Shown here: piece after piece, positions 25,198 to 35,127 of the stretch | How positions within the stretch are numbered: position 1 is the stretch's first letter | How the letters are laid out: every line of letters starts with the position of its first letter | Assembly: GCF_025947365.1 (NCBI RefSeq) | Contig: NZ_CP110012.1 | Location: 868,001 to 932,000 of the forward strand | Source: Flavobacterium sp. N502540 | GTDB taxonomy: Bacteria; Bacteroidota; Bacteroidia; Flavobacteriales; Flavobacteriaceae | Direction: 5' to 3' | DNA length: 64,000 nt | Translations under genes and position numbers: made by a program | Notes under the pieces: model-generated | The model's input: only the letters and a program-made list of their open reading frames with translations | Told to the model about the DNA's origin: nothing | Databases searched by the model: none

Positions 25198-25914
25198 CTA
25201 CTTTTTCAAAAAGATATTATTCGCTACGGAAAGCAACACATAAATGATAATAATTAACGGAATTGCCATATACTGCAATAACACCACCAAAACCAGAGAA
25301 ATCAATAAAAATACAATTTGCAGGACATTATCTTTTACTGTAAACTTTTTAATCTTTAAGGCGAACAATGGAATTTCTGCATTTAAAATATAAGCACTGC
25401 ATAAAGCAATCCCCAAAAGAACCCAATGATTGGTTAACATTTCAAATATAAATAATGAATCAGAGAAATCGATAACTAATGGAAGACTTAAAATAAAAAG
25501 CGCATTCGCCGGAGTTGGCAAACCAATAAACGAATCCGTCTGACGTGTATCAATATTAAAATTAGCCAATCGGTAACAAGAACCTAATGTTACAATAAAT
25601 CCAAGAAAAGGTACAATTGTTAATGCAACTTCATTGTTCGGGTCGGCGCTTTTTAAGAACAAACTGTACATTACATAACCCGGAACAACACCACTGGTTA
25701 CCATATCTGCCAACGAATCTAACTGCAATCCAAGCGGGCTTGAAACTTTGAACAATCGGGCAAAAAAACCATCAAAAAAATCAAAAAAGATCCCTAAGGA
25801 AACCATGCAAAAAGCCATTAAAAAGTTCTCTTGAGAAACAAAAACAACAGCAATACAGCCGCAGAACAAGTTGATTAATGTGATTAAATTAGGAATGTGT
25901 TTTTTAATGTTCAT
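25198..25914 (-). CDS. pssA: CDP-diacylglycerol-serine O-phosphatidyltransferase
   Basis: PssA makes phosphatidylserine, the precursor of phosphatidylethanolamine, in the inner membrane. The 238-residue protein has about six to seven hydrophobic helices. It carries the complete CDP-alcohol phosphotransferase signature DGx2ARx8Gx3Dx3D at residues 48-70, with all acidic metal ligands. The N-terminal IPNLITLINLFCG opening is typical of the PssA subgroup. It heads a two-gene unit with the GH25 gene. Confidence 0.93.
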   Translation of the reverse strand: MNIKKHIPNLITLINLFCGCIAVVFVSQENFLMAFCMVSLGIFFDFFDGFFARLFKVSSPLGLQLDSLADMVTSGVVPGYVMYSLFLKSADPNNEVALTIVPFLGFIVTLGSCYRLANFNIDTRQTDSFIGLPTPANALFILSLPLVIDFSDSLFIFEMLTNHWVLLGIALCSAYILNAEIPLFALKIKKFTVKDNVLQIVFLLISLVLVVLLQYMAIPLIIIIYVLLSVANNIFLKK

Positions 25915-26077
25915 GATTTATATTTTTAACAAATGGTGAAGGGCAAATTTCGTATAAATAAGCGACATTAATAGCAAAAATTTCTATTAAAATTCTCTCC
26001 TTTCAAAAGCTTTATAAAGATTTTCTCATGAAAAATTTAAGTTTAGCAATAATTTCAATTAGATGAGTAAAATATTA

Positions 26078-26085
26078 TATTTTTG
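26078..26085 (+). promoter_or_regulatory. -7 box for the PorV/PorQ gene
   Basis: TATTTTTG is an exact consensus match 42 bases upstream of the TTG start at 26127. No -33 TTG is visible. Confidence 0.5.
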
Positions 26086-26126
26086 ATAAAAATTAAAACA
26101 GACTCCGGTTTGCTAAAATATATCCG

Positions 26127-27194
26127 TTGAAGAAAATCTTTGTATTTGTATTATTGTGGAGTTGCACCTTACAGTATGCACAAACCGTTCGAAAATATTC
26201 GAATGAGTTTATGAATATTGGTGTTGATGCAGCCGCCTTAGGAATGTCGGGTGCTGTTGTCGCTTCTACCAATGATGTCAATTCTGTTTATTGGAATCCG
26301 GCTGGTCTTACTCATCTTGAGGATCATCAAATTTCGTTGATGCACGCCAATTACTTTGCCAATATTGCACAATACGACTACATTGGATATGCCAGTCCGA
26401 TTGATGACCGAAGTGCCTGGGGAATTTCGATGATTCGTTTTGGAGTTGATGATATCATGGACACCACTCAATTGATCGACAATCAGGGAAATATAGATTA
26501 CAACCGAATCAGACTGTTCTCTACTGCCGATTATGGTTTTACTTTTTCTTACGCCAGGAAATTACCTGTAGATGGTTTTCAGTATGGTGTAAATGCAAAA
26601 GTAATCAGAAGGGTTATTGGAAAATTTGCCAATTCCTGGGGCTTTGGCTTTGACTTTGGCCTTCAATTTGAAAGAAATGGATGGAACTTTGGTTTGATGC
26701 TTCGAGATATTACCACTACTTATAATGTATGGAATATTAATGAAGAAGAATACAAGAAAATTGCCAATGCTATTCCGGGAGAAAACAACGAATTACCAGA
26801 AAGTACCGAAATTACTTTACCAAAAGCTCAACTGGGAGTTTCTAAGAAAATTGAGTTTCACAACGATTACAGTCTTTTGGTCGCTACCAATTTAAACATG
26901 CGTTTCGAGCAAACCAACGATATCATTTCGTCAAAAGTGGTGAGTATAGATCCTGCTTTGGGATTTGAGTTTGGTTATACTGATCTTGTGTTTTTAAGAG
27001 CAGGAGCAGGAAATTTTCAAAACGTAACTCAACTGGACAATACTGAAAAGCTCAACTTTCAACCCAACATTGGTCTTGGTTTTAAGTACAAAGGCATTCA
27101 GGTGGATTACGCTCTGACTGATTTAGGAAATCAAAGTACAGCTTTATACTCTAATATTTTTTCATTAAAAGTAGATTTAGGTATCTTTAGATAA
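26127..27194 (+). CDS. PorV/PorQ-family outer-membrane protein
   Basis: The 355-residue protein has a signal peptide ending near QYAQT (residue 20) and a beta-barrel-like body with alternating aromatic strands. The N-terminal motif GVDAAALGMSGAV..NDVNSVYWNPAGL is the hallmark of PorV/PorQ proteins of the FadL-like fold. PorV and PorQ are shuttle or accessory proteins of the type IX secretion system, but the family has several paralogs per genome, so T9SS membership here is inference. The start is TTG. The Lnb-like gene follows 37 bases later. Confidence 0.88.
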   Translation: MKKIFVFVLLWSCTLQYAQTVRKYSNEFMNIGVDAAALGMSGAVVASTNDVNSVYWNPAGLTHLEDHQISLMHANYFANIAQYDYIGYASPIDDRSAWGISMIRFGVDDIMDTTQLIDNQGNIDYNRIRLFSTADYGFTFSYARKLPVDGFQYGVNAKVIRRVIGKFANSWGFGFDFGLQFERNGWNFGLMLRDITTTYNVWNINEEEYKKIANAIPGENNELPESTEITLPKAQLGVSKKIEFHNDYSLLVATNLNMRFEQTNDIISSKVVSIDPALGFEFGYTDLVFLRAGAGNFQNVTQLDNTEKLNFQPNIGLGFKYKGIQVDYALTDLGNQSTALYSNIFSLKVDLGIFR

Positions 27195-27231
27195 TATTTG
27201 TTAACCATTAAACTTCTTAAAATTTTAAATT

Positions 27232-28368
27232 ATGAAAAATGTCCTTTTCAAAAAAACACTTTTTAGTTTACTATTATTATTAAGTTTTTTAGGTTATAGT
27301 CAAAATGTACCCTTATCAAAAGAGGCTAAAATAAGCGTTATTACCTGCGGATTGGGTAACGAAAGTTATAGTTATTTTGGCCACACTGCCTTTCGTGTTG
27401 CTGATCTGGCGAACAATATCGATGTTGTCTACAATTACGGTAATTTTGATTTTAGAACGCCTAATTTTGTCGCTAAGTTCGCGAAGGGGGATTTACAGTA
27501 TTTTGTCAGTGTACGATCATTTCCTGAGTTTATAAACGATTATACTAACGAAAAAAGAAGTGTTTTCGAGCAGGAACTTTTGATCTCTCCAGATTTAAAA
27601 CAAAAACTTTTTGACAATTTAAATGCGGCCGCATTCTCTGAGGAACGATATTACACCTATAAATTTATCGACAAAAACTGTACTTCGATGGTTGTAGATG
27701 TCATCAATACATCTTTAAATGCAAATATTGTAACTAAAAAAGGAGATACAACTGAAACCTATCGCTCTATTCTGTTTCCTTACTTCAAAGATCATTTTTA
27801 CGATCAGCTGGGAACCAGTATTATTTTCGGAACAAAAGTAGACCAAGCAGGTACGAAGATCTTTTTACCCTTCGAATTAAAAAACAGTTTAGAAAAGACT
27901 ACTTTTCAGAATCAGCCTTTAGTAAGTAAAAGCAAAACGCTGCTAAGTTTTGAAAAAGAGATTCCAAGTTCATGGTGGAATAATATTTACACTTACCTCC
28001 TGCTATTGGGCTTTGTAGTTTTGGCACACCATAAAGTGGTAGATGAAATCTATCTTTTAATCTTATCGTTGATAGGAATCTTTTTTGTTACGGTTGGGTT
28101 CTACTCGCTTCATCAGGAACTGGCAATGAACTATAATGTACTTTTATTAAGTCCGCTTTTATTGGTATTAATCCTCTTTTCGCTCTTAAAAAACAAAAGA
28201 TGGACGTATCGATTCGCAGTTCTACATTTACTTTTCCTGATCGTTTACACCATTTTTATGATCAACAAAGCTCACTTCTTTATTGTTCTGCCAATGATCA
28301 TAACTAGTGGATTTGTTTTGGTGAGAGTAGCTATCCGAAATAAAAAACGTATTCCAATTATTATCTAA
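27232..28368 (+). CDS. lnb: Lnb-type (DUF4105) lipoprotein N-acyltransferase candidate
   Basis: The 378-residue protein has a signal peptide (about 8-24), a periplasmic DUF4105/Lnb N-terminal domain (about 33-230) and a C-terminal part with about five membrane helices. Lnb is the enzyme reported in Bacteroides to add the third acyl chain to lipoproteins in place of Lnt. Possible catalytic residues are His51 (FGHTAF) and Cys150 (KNCTSM), both in conserved-looking motifs. I assign the role by family; activity in this organism is inference. The stop codon almost touches the convergent gene at 28370. Confidence 0.8.
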   Translation: MKNVLFKKTLFSLLLLLSFLGYSQNVPLSKEAKISVITCGLGNESYSYFGHTAFRVADLANNIDVVYNYGNFDFRTPNFVAKFAKGDLQYFVSVRSFPEFINDYTNEKRSVFEQELLISPDLKQKLFDNLNAAAFSEERYYTYKFIDKNCTSMVVDVINTSLNANIVTKKGDTTETYRSILFPYFKDHFYDQLGTSIIFGTKVDQAGTKIFLPFELKNSLEKTTFQNQPLVSKSKTLLSFEKEIPSSWWNNIYTYLLLLGFVVLAHHKVVDEIYLLILSLIGIFFVTVGFYSLHQELAMNYNVLLLSPLLLVLILFSLLKNKRWTYRFAVLHLLFLIVYTIFMINKAHFFIVLPMIITSGFVLVRVAIRNKKRIPIII

Positions 28369-28369
28369 T

Positions 28370-29764
28370 TTACTGTCCGCGGTAAAACAGAACGGTGGTA
28401 ATCGTTTTAAAAGTAATGCTTAAATCTAAAAAGATACTTCGGTGTTTAATATAGTATAAGTCGTACTGCAGTTTGATCAAACTCTCCTCTATAGATTCTC
28501 CGTAAGAATAGTTTACTTGCGCCCAACCGGTAAGTCCTGGTTTTATAACGTGTCTAGTCTCGTAAAAAGGCATTATACGAGCTATTTCATCCACAAAAAA
28601 TGGTCGCTCAGGTCTTGGTCCTATTACGGCCATATCGCCCTTTAAAATATTAAAAAACTGCGGTAATTCATCGATTCTTGATTTACGCATCATTTTACCG
28701 AAAGGTGTAATCCGTTTATCATTTGAAGTAGCGAAAACAATCCCATTAGACTCCGAGTTTTCAACCATAGTTCGAAACTTATAGATTTTAAAAACAACTC
28801 CGTTTTTACCTACGCGTTCCTGTGTGTAAAACAAAGTCCCTTTATTCGCTAACAAATTCGTAATAAAAATAACAGGAATAAACAGAAAACAAACCAACAG
28901 CCCGGTAATGGAGAACAACAGCTCTATGAAACGAACAAAAAACAAGTATAATTTATTACTATTGTTTCTGCTGAAGGGAAAGAATCTATAAAAATCGCGG
29001 GCTATATAGTGCACCGGAATGCGCTGTGTTTTACTTTCGTAAACCTGAGTATACTCTCTGATGATATTTCCAGATTCTAATAAGTGAAGTAACTGCTGGT
29101 ATAAATCCGCTGTGATTCCATCTGTTTTTTGGGAAGCAATGACAATCTCCGAAACCTGATTACGAACTACAAACTCTTCTAAATCCTTCTTTTTAACTTC
29201 TTTTACATAATGAAAGTTTGAATCTTCTTCTGAAATTGCATCTGAATTTACAAAACCAATAATTTTATAATGCGGATCAACATTCTCAAGTCCTAAAACC
29301 AATTCTTCAACCTGATTCTGGTCACATATTAAAACTACATTCTGAGAAAAGCGATGTGATGCCAAAAAATAAACATAAAACAAACGCCACAATAGCAATG
29401 TAGCAAGTATTGTAAAATAAAAAATTACAATAATCAATCGCTGCTTAGGTAATTCTGGAGATAAAATTGGGGTAAACAAATACGCCAGACTCGAAGCTGT
29501 AGCTGTAAAAATTACACTTTGAAGAATTTGCAACTGATTACTGGCTACCTGTAAATTGTACATTTCGAATATTATTCCAAAAGCGTATACATAAGTTAGA
29601 AGCAAAAAAATACTTGGAAAATTACTCTTATCAAAAACAAAATAGTTATAATTAAAAACTAAACTTAACAGATATAATGCGGACAAAATAAAAACAACAT
29701 CAAAAAGAAGAAGTAATACTTTTCTTTCCGAAATTTCAAAATGCATTTTAGTCTTTGAAAACAT
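28370..29764 (-). CDS. Polyprenyl-phosphate sugar transferase (initiating glycosyltransferase)
   Basis: The protein transfers a sugar phosphate from a nucleotide sugar to undecaprenyl phosphate and so starts the lipid-linked glycan. The 464-residue protein has four to five N-terminal membrane helices, a Rossmann-like CoA-binding-type middle domain, another helix near 275-300, and the C-terminal bacterial sugar transferase domain. That domain has the motifs KFRTM, RIDELPQ and GPRPERP. This is the WbaP/WcaJ-like architecture. The donor sugar cannot be read from sequence. It closes the polysaccharide locus and has a -7 box of its own. Confidence 0.93.
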   Translation of the reverse strand: MFSKTKMHFEISERKVLLLLFDVVFILSALYLLSLVFNYNYFVFDKSNFPSIFLLLTYVYAFGIIFEMYNLQVASNQLQILQSVIFTATASSLAYLFTPILSPELPKQRLIIVIFYFTILATLLLWRLFYVYFLASHRFSQNVVLICDQNQVEELVLGLENVDPHYKIIGFVNSDAISEEDSNFHYVKEVKKKDLEEFVVRNQVSEIVIASQKTDGITADLYQQLLHLLESGNIIREYTQVYESKTQRIPVHYIARDFYRFFPFSRNNSNKLYLFFVRFIELLFSITGLLVCFLFIPVIFITNLLANKGTLFYTQERVGKNGVVFKIYKFRTMVENSESNGIVFATSNDKRITPFGKMMRKSRIDELPQFFNILKGDMAVIGPRPERPFFVDEIARIMPFYETRHVIKPGLTGWAQVNYSYGESIEESLIKLQYDLYYIKHRSIFLDLSITFKTITTVLFYRGQ

Positions 29765-29796
29765 TTAATAAGTTTGTTAGGGGCTTAAACTTGAGG

Positions 29797-29804
29797 CAAA
29801 TGTA
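29797..29804 (-). promoter_or_regulatory. -7 box for the initiating sugar transferase gene
   Basis: The minus strand reads TACATTTG, an exact consensus match in the 56-base gap between the ligase-like gene and the initiating transferase. It could allow independent expression of the last gene of the locus. Confidence 0.5.
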
Positions 29805-29820
29805 TTATAAAAAAAAGAAC

Positions 29821-31173
29821 TTAATCGACGGAATTTTCTGCTTTTTCAGGAATTTTAACCTGAACAAAAAGTAATGATAGTGCATATACGAAAGCCGGCG
29901 CTGCGGTACGCATGGCGGCATGATTTATCGTTAGAAGCCAAAAAATAAAAAAAGAGAAAAAATACAGATGCTGTCGGTTGTTTAGATAAATAATAAATGG
30001 TGTTAAAAGAAGTATAAGGAGTCCAAAAACACCAAACAAACCATGTTCGCTTAGCATACGTGTTATTTCATTGTGAGAAGCTGCTTCTTCTCCCGAAGTT
30101 TCCTTTCGGATCTCTTTACCCATTCCGGCTCCGACACCTAGAAGAGGGTTATCCATAAAAAGTTTTAATTCTTCATTCATAATTTGCTCCCTTCCTCCTA
30201 AACGATCTTTCTTTTGTCTACCTCGAGCATCCTGATTGGAATAACGTTTTTCGATGAGGCCATTTGTTTGTAAAGAAGAATAACCCCATACTCCGGCAGC
30301 TATCAGACCCGTTAATACAAAAACAAACACAAACTTCTTCTTTCCTTGAGCATTTGAAAAACTATAGAGTAAAAACAGTAAAAAAACGATCATAACGACG
30401 GCCGTTATTACCCCCCCTCTTGAAAAGGTAACAATGCCTCTATACATTATAAAAATTAGTAATGCTCCATTTAAAATCATCATTCTTTTCGATTTAGAGA
30501 ACAGTACTAATTGCGTAAAAAAGATAAATATCCCTAATCCTAAGACTGTTGAAACCTGATTGGGTCCGAAACCTCCTGAAGTTTCAAAATTAGATTGGGT
30601 TCCGGTTACCACGTCTCTAACACTAGGATTGTACAAAAATAAGTAAACCGTTGTACTCACTATTGGTAATCCCATTGCGACTAATACATTTTGCAAATCA
30701 GAAAATAAAATTTGCCTTTTAAGCATGTAAATAGAACATATTGCTAAACAGACGGGGCCTGACAAATTAAAGACTACTGATTTCTTAATGTCTACAGAAA
30801 CATCAACTATTGTAGCTGTAATTAAAATCCCCGGGATTAACAAAATCAAAAAAAAGGAGTACACAAATGCGTTACTGGAAAAATTGCTATATACCATGCC
30901 CAGGAGCATGAAAAAAATCACCGTAAACTTTACAAACTCATTATTAAAATTACCTCCTGTCATGCGCAAAAGAACCTCAGCTCCAATCAGGTAAGCAGAA
31001 ACCAAAATAACCTCATTGTTTTTATTCTTGGTTCGATAAACAAGAATAAAACCAAAAATGATAATTAAGAGTGCATAAAATTTAGACAGGAAAGGAACTG
31101 CAAAAAGTGCTAAAGCAATTGCTGCATGCAGTATAAGCAAATAATTATAAGATAACAGAACACTTTTCATCAC
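29821..31173 (-). CDS. O-antigen ligase / polymerase family membrane protein
   Basis: The 450-residue integral membrane protein has about 12 helices and a large periplasmic loop (about 295-360). The family motif lies there: a charged segment with RLGGREQ, then NPLLGVGAG and SHNEITRMLSEHG before the next helix. This is the Wzy_C domain shared by WaaL ligases and Wzy polymerases. Because the locus has an ABC exporter and no Wzx flippase in view, a ligase role is somewhat more likely. Its start overlaps the upstream GT4 gene by four bases. Confidence 0.85.
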   Translation of the reverse strand: MMKSVLLSYNYLLILHAAIALALFAVPFLSKFYALLIIIFGFILVYRTKNKNNEVILVSAYLIGAEVLLRMTGGNFNNEFVKFTVIFFMLLGMVYSNFSSNAFVYSFFLILLIPGILITATIVDVSVDIKKSVVFNLSGPVCLAICSIYMLKRQILFSDLQNVLVAMGLPIVSTTVYLFLYNPSVRDVVTGTQSNFETSGGFGPNQVSTVLGLGIFIFFTQLVLFSKSKRMMILNGALLIFIMYRGIVTFSRGGVITAVVMIVFLLFLLYSFSNAQGKKKFVFVFVLTGLIAAGVWGYSSLQTNGLIEKRYSNQDARGRQKKDRLGGREQIMNEELKLFMDNPLLGVGAGMGKEIRKETSGEEAASHNEITRMLSEHGLFGVFGLLILLLTPFIIYLNNRQHLYFFSFFIFWLLTINHAAMRTAAPAFVYALSLLFVQVKIPEKAENSVD

Positions 31174-32246
31174 TTACTTATTTTATACGCTAAAATTAAT
31201 TTTTCAATTACAATTTCTTCTGAGTAATTTCTCAAAACAGATTGATTCAATTTATCCGCCATTTTCTCTCTAAAAATTTTATCCTCTATTATTTTTATCA
31301 ATTGACTCTTTGCTTCAGAGACTAAGGATGGATCAAACAGCAATCCATTAGAATTATTTTCAATTATCACTGAACAATATCCTGCGTTTGTAGAAACAAC
31401 AACCAAATTTGCTAATGCGTATTCTATTAATGTCACTGGAAATCCTTCATCTGTTGAGGCTAAAACTCCTATTGATGCTTGCGATAAGACATATTTAACA
31501 TCACTCTTTTCTCCATACAAATGTATGTAATCCTTTAAGGAATGTGATTCTATAAATCTTTTTAAATTATCGGAATAGGAATCACAATAATCTTTACCAA
31601 TTAAATGAAGACTCCAGCCGGCTTCGCCTAATTTTAGATCCCGAAATGCCTCCAAAATTAAAATGTGATTCTTTGGATTTCTTAAATTCGCCAGAAAGAC
31701 AATTCTTTTGCCTTCATTTCCTTTCAGTCTGGTTATTTCCTGATTTCCATCTTTAGAAATTACAAAATTAGGAATAAAAACGACCCTTGAGCACTTCATG
31801 TTTTTCTTACTCCAACTTTCTAATTGATGATTAACCACAAAAATGGAAGAAAAGAAAACCGATAAAAAAATCAAAACTCTGTTTCCTTCCTTAGTTTCTT
31901 TTTCTCTCATTCCATAGTGGTCGTGCCAAATAATTTTTATTCTGGGCAAAGTCAATTTGACTAGTACTGCAATAAAAAATGAGGAACTATGCGCGTGAAT
32001 TATTTCAACTTTATTTCCCGTTATGTATTTCCTTAGACGATAAATGGCGCGTAGATCAATTCGTCCTTTCTTTTTTAAAAACAAGTAAGACACCTTATTA
32101 TCAATTTGTTCTTTCAAATTTCCTTCGTCTCTCGTTGCAATTAAACCGGAAAATTGTACTTTATTCGTTAAAGCGTTAGCATAATTAACAGCCATTCGTT
32201 CTGCGCCTCCGGCATTTAAAGAATCTATGATTTGAACAATTCTCAT
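31170..32246 (-). CDS. GT4 family glycosyltransferase
   Basis: The 358-residue GT-B enzyme has an N-terminal domain opening with the GGAERMA motif (about 15-21), typical of acceptor-binding GT4 proteins. The C-terminal nucleotide-sugar domain carries the EGFPVTLIEYA form of the EX7E retaining-enzyme motif. No signal or membrane helix is present, so it is cytosolic or peripheral. Donor and acceptor are unknown. Four-base overlaps on both sides show tight coupling in the operon. Confidence 0.9.
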   Translation of the reverse strand: MRIVQIIDSLNAGGAERMAVNYANALTNKVQFSGLIATRDEGNLKEQIDNKVSYLFLKKKGRIDLRAIYRLRKYITGNKVEIIHAHSSSFFIAVLVKLTLPRIKIIWHDHYGMREKETKEGNRVLIFLSVFFSSIFVVNHQLESWSKKNMKCSRVVFIPNFVISKDGNQEITRLKGNEGKRIVFLANLRNPKNHILILEAFRDLKLGEAGWSLHLIGKDYCDSYSDNLKRFIESHSLKDYIHLYGEKSDVKYVLSQASIGVLASTDEGFPVTLIEYALANLVVVSTNAGYCSVIIENNSNGLLFDPSLVSEAKSQLIKIIEDKIFREKMADKLNQSVLRNYSEEIVIEKLILAYKISK

Positions 32247-33361
32247 TTGGCTAGGAGCTTTTGTATTTCAGTTTCAAAAACATCTGTGGTATAATTTTGA
32301 GACCATTTGACCGATAATTGACTTTTTATATCAAAACTGCTTTCAGTCTTTATTAATTTTTCGATTTGTTCTATATCCTGATCTAAACTCATTTCTAGTA
32401 ATATTCCTCTAGCACCATAATCTAACATAAAAGGAATACAGGAAACCTTACTTGCAATAGGAACACATCCCCAAAACATCCCCTCGGCTATGGCTTTAGG
32501 CCAACCTTCACTTTTTGATGGTAAGATTACAAAATGGCTTTTTTGATAGGCTTCTTTTAAAGTATTACTATCTTTATTTCCATGAAAAATGATAAATTTT
32601 TCGAGATTATTTGTCTTAATGTACTTTTTCAAGGCGTTACTCTCAATACCTTCTCCATATACATCCAGCATTACTTTATGTCCATTATTTTTTAATTTTT
32701 CAATCAGTTTTACAGCATACAAGGGATTTTTTCCCGAAACTAAAGTCCCTACAAAAATGAATTTTAATAGGGAATTAAGATCCGTTTTCTCTACAAATAC
32801 TTTTTCAGATTCTGAATAAGTCGCGGTAAAAAAGGATTTTACATTTTTGTTTTTTTTAGGCCAGTCTCCATAAACCAAAACCTGCATATTTCTTGTAAAA
32901 AAAGTATTACTTAAAATATACTTCTGTAATTTATAAGTAAAGGGTTGTTTACTTTTCGGATCCCAGTTACCAGCGTACTTGGCAGTTTTCTTTTTCTTCG
33001 GAAATAAAACCTGAACCAAACATCCTAATAAGCCAATATTACCGGGACAACGCAAATGAATATGATCAGCACTTTTCATTGCCCAAAATAGACTCCAAAA
33101 AACTACCGGAATTTTAAACAGTGAATATGAAATATTCTTAAAACTGTTAATACTAAAACCCGGAATTTTCCTAAAATCTATATTCGGGTGCTGATAAGTA
33201 ATGTCTATAATTGATTTAGTTTGTTTTACTAATGGAGCAACAATAATAACTTCATCTATATATTTAAGCCAAATATTCATTTCGCGTACATACGGTGCAT
33301 AACCAAAAAAATGCTCTTGATCTTGAATATGTTGAACATGTGTGATTATTACTAATTTCAC
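32243..33361 (-). CDS. GT4 family glycosyltransferase
   Basis: The 372-residue GT-B protein has a C-terminal GT4 domain (about 195-360) with VGTLVSGKNPLYA at its start and the EX7E-type motif SEGWPKAIAEGM. The N-terminal domain contains short hydrophobic stretches (about 75-100) that may attach it to the membrane face. It differs clearly from the neighbouring GT4 protein, so it is not a recent duplicate. Substrates are unknown. Confidence 0.9.
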   Translation of the reverse strand: MKLVIITHVQHIQDQEHFFGYAPYVREMNIWLKYIDEVIIVAPLVKQTKSIIDITYQHPNIDFRKIPGFSINSFKNISYSLFKIPVVFWSLFWAMKSADHIHLRCPGNIGLLGCLVQVLFPKKKKTAKYAGNWDPKSKQPFTYKLQKYILSNTFFTRNMQVLVYGDWPKKNKNVKSFFTATYSESEKVFVEKTDLNSLLKFIFVGTLVSGKNPLYAVKLIEKLKNNGHKVMLDVYGEGIESNALKKYIKTNNLEKFIIFHGNKDSNTLKEAYQKSHFVILPSKSEGWPKAIAEGMFWGCVPIASKVSCIPFMLDYGARGILLEMSLDQDIEQIEKLIKTESSFDIKSQLSVKWSQNYTTDVFETEIQKLLAK

Positions 33362-33374
33362 TTCTTTATGAATA

Positions 33375-34373
33375 TTATTGTTTTACTGGTTTATTAAATA
33401 GTAAACTTAACCATCCTACTTTTCTTCCAATTACTTCTGTAAAAGCAGCTTTTCTATTTTTAGAGGAAAATACATTTGTAAATCGCACTAAAATTAACAA
33501 AAGAGTTATTGCATTCCATTTAAAACGATCTGCTAATTTAGGGTTAGGGTTCTTTATACGCCAAACATACCAACCATTTCGCACCACCATTCTTCCATAT
33601 TTGTATCGATTTGGACGACCCGATTCGGCATGAAAATGATCCAATTTTGCCTGAGTATTCAGATATAATTTTCCAACTTTAGAAACTCTTAAAGTAAAAT
33701 CTGCATCTTCATACAAACCGTAGCCTTCAAAATAAGTAGAGAACGAAAAATTGTCAAAAACTGATTTTCTAAAAGATGACACCCCTCCCATTAATTGTTC
33801 AACTTCATATATTTTGTCACTAGGAGGCAAAAAACCTACACTTCTACCATGCGAGAAAAGTGGAGAAAAACCTGGTGGGCAATCACTGTCTAAATTAAGT
33901 TTCTTTCGTAAAATAAAACGACTTCCTTCTTTACGCTTCCATCCATCAAAATAAAATTCACTTATTTTAGGAATAAAATTTTCAACCATTTTTTCCCATT
34001 TTACTTCATTACAAATGTATCCCCCTGCACCTAAAGCCTTGGGAAACAAAACATATGTTTGTAGCAAATTCTTAAAGTAGTCCGGTTCTAAAACTGTATC
34101 ATCATCTAAAAAACATACAATTTCGACACCTGCATCAACTTTATGAATACCAAAATTTCGTTGTTTAGTCAGTCCTCGATCCTGACCATCAACTAAAAAG
34201 TATTTTAAATTTGTAAATTGATTTTCATTTAAGATAATTTCTGTTTTATCATTTAATGATCCATCAACTATAATTATTTCATTTGGATACAGCGACTGCT
34301 TCTTAACCGATTGCAATAATTTAAGCAATGGTTCGGGGCGCATATAGGTACAAATGATTAAAGAGAATTTCAT
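33375..34373 (-). CDS. GT2 family glycosyltransferase
   Basis: The 332-residue inverting glycosyltransferase has the GT-A fold. It opens with IICTYMRPEPL, has IIVDGSLND at the nucleotide-binding strand, and the metal-binding motif FLDDDTVLEPDYF (about 92-104). A GYGLYEDADF segment supplies the later catalytic acid region. The rest has basic patches but no evident membrane helix. It probably adds one sugar to the repeat unit; which one cannot be told. Confidence 0.9.
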   Translation of the reverse strand: MKFSLIICTYMRPEPLLKLLQSVKKQSLYPNEIIIVDGSLNDKTEIILNENQFTNLKYFLVDGQDRGLTKQRNFGIHKVDAGVEIVCFLDDDTVLEPDYFKNLLQTYVLFPKALGAGGYICNEVKWEKMVENFIPKISEFYFDGWKRKEGSRFILRKKLNLDSDCPPGFSPLFSHGRSVGFLPPSDKIYEVEQLMGGVSSFRKSVFDNFSFSTYFEGYGLYEDADFTLRVSKVGKLYLNTQAKLDHFHAESGRPNRYKYGRMVVRNGWYVWRIKNPNPKLADRFKWNAITLLLILVRFTNVFSSKNRKAAFTEVIGRKVGWLSLLFNKPVKQ

Positions 34374-34379
34374 AAAATA

Positions 34380-35120
34380 TTATTTGGATGCTATAAATAT
34401 CAAATTATTATATCCTCTTTTTCTATTGTATCTATGACCATTCATAGCATACAATTCCTCAATTGAATAAACTTCTATATCTCGAAATCCTGATTCTTTC
34501 AGATCTCTAACTAAACCTCTTTTAGTATAATAATATCCCGGAACTTTAAAACCTTTAAACCCTGTATCCCTGTTCCCTACTTTTTCGCCTAAAAAAACAG
34601 AAAAAAGCCCTCGCATTTTAAAATAAACTGTTTTCGCTAAAACCCCAATTTGGTTATGCACGGTACCTATTAAAACGCCCTCTTCAACCAAAATCTGATG
34701 GCTGTTTTTAAAAATTTTCAAACGGTCTTTCCGAAGAGGAACATAGGTTAACATACTGTTTAATATGGTTACTAATTCAAATTCGTTCACGAGTTTATCA
34801 AAATCTTTTGCATCGCCAACAATAGTAGTAGTAATTCCATCAATACTCCAAACTTTTAAGTTCTCGTTACATTTCTCAATCATATTATCCGAAATATCAG
34901 AGGCAACAATTTTATTTGGAGCATAAACCGTTGCAATACCTTTAAGTTCTCTACCGGTTCCACAACCAAAAACTTTTATCCGGTTTATTTTTCCTTTTTT
35001 ATCATAACGTTTTAAACTGTTTTCAAACATAAAATGTTCAAAATCCGAAATAGATGTCAGTACCTCCTGCGTAGCGATAATATCTTCTCTTTCCCAAAAA
35101 TTCTTGTTTTCAATTTTCAT
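34380..35120 (-). CDS. Class I SAM-dependent methyltransferase
   Basis: The 246-residue protein has a Rossmann-type SAM-binding site with motif I VFGCGTGREL (about 50-59), followed by an acidic SAM-ribose strand end (IVASDIS) and a motif II-like aspartate stretch (TIVGDAKDFD). The product looks like a small-molecule or sugar methyltransferase. Inside the locus it probably methylates a sugar or a precursor. It lies six bases before the GT2 gene and eight bases after the FemAB-like gene. Confidence 0.82.
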   Translation of the reverse strand: MKIENKNFWEREDIIATQEVLTSISDFEHFMFENSLKRYDKKGKINRIKVFGCGTGRELKGIATVYAPNKIVASDISDNMIEKCNENLKVWSIDGITTTIVGDAKDFDKLVNEFELVTILNSMLTYVPLRKDRLKIFKNSHQILVEEGVLIGTVHNQIGVLAKTVYFKMRGLFSVFLGEKVGNRDTGFKGFKVPGYYYTKRGLVRDLKESGFRDIEVYSIEELYAMNGHRYNRKRGYNNLIFIASK

Positions 35121-35127
35121 TTAAATA

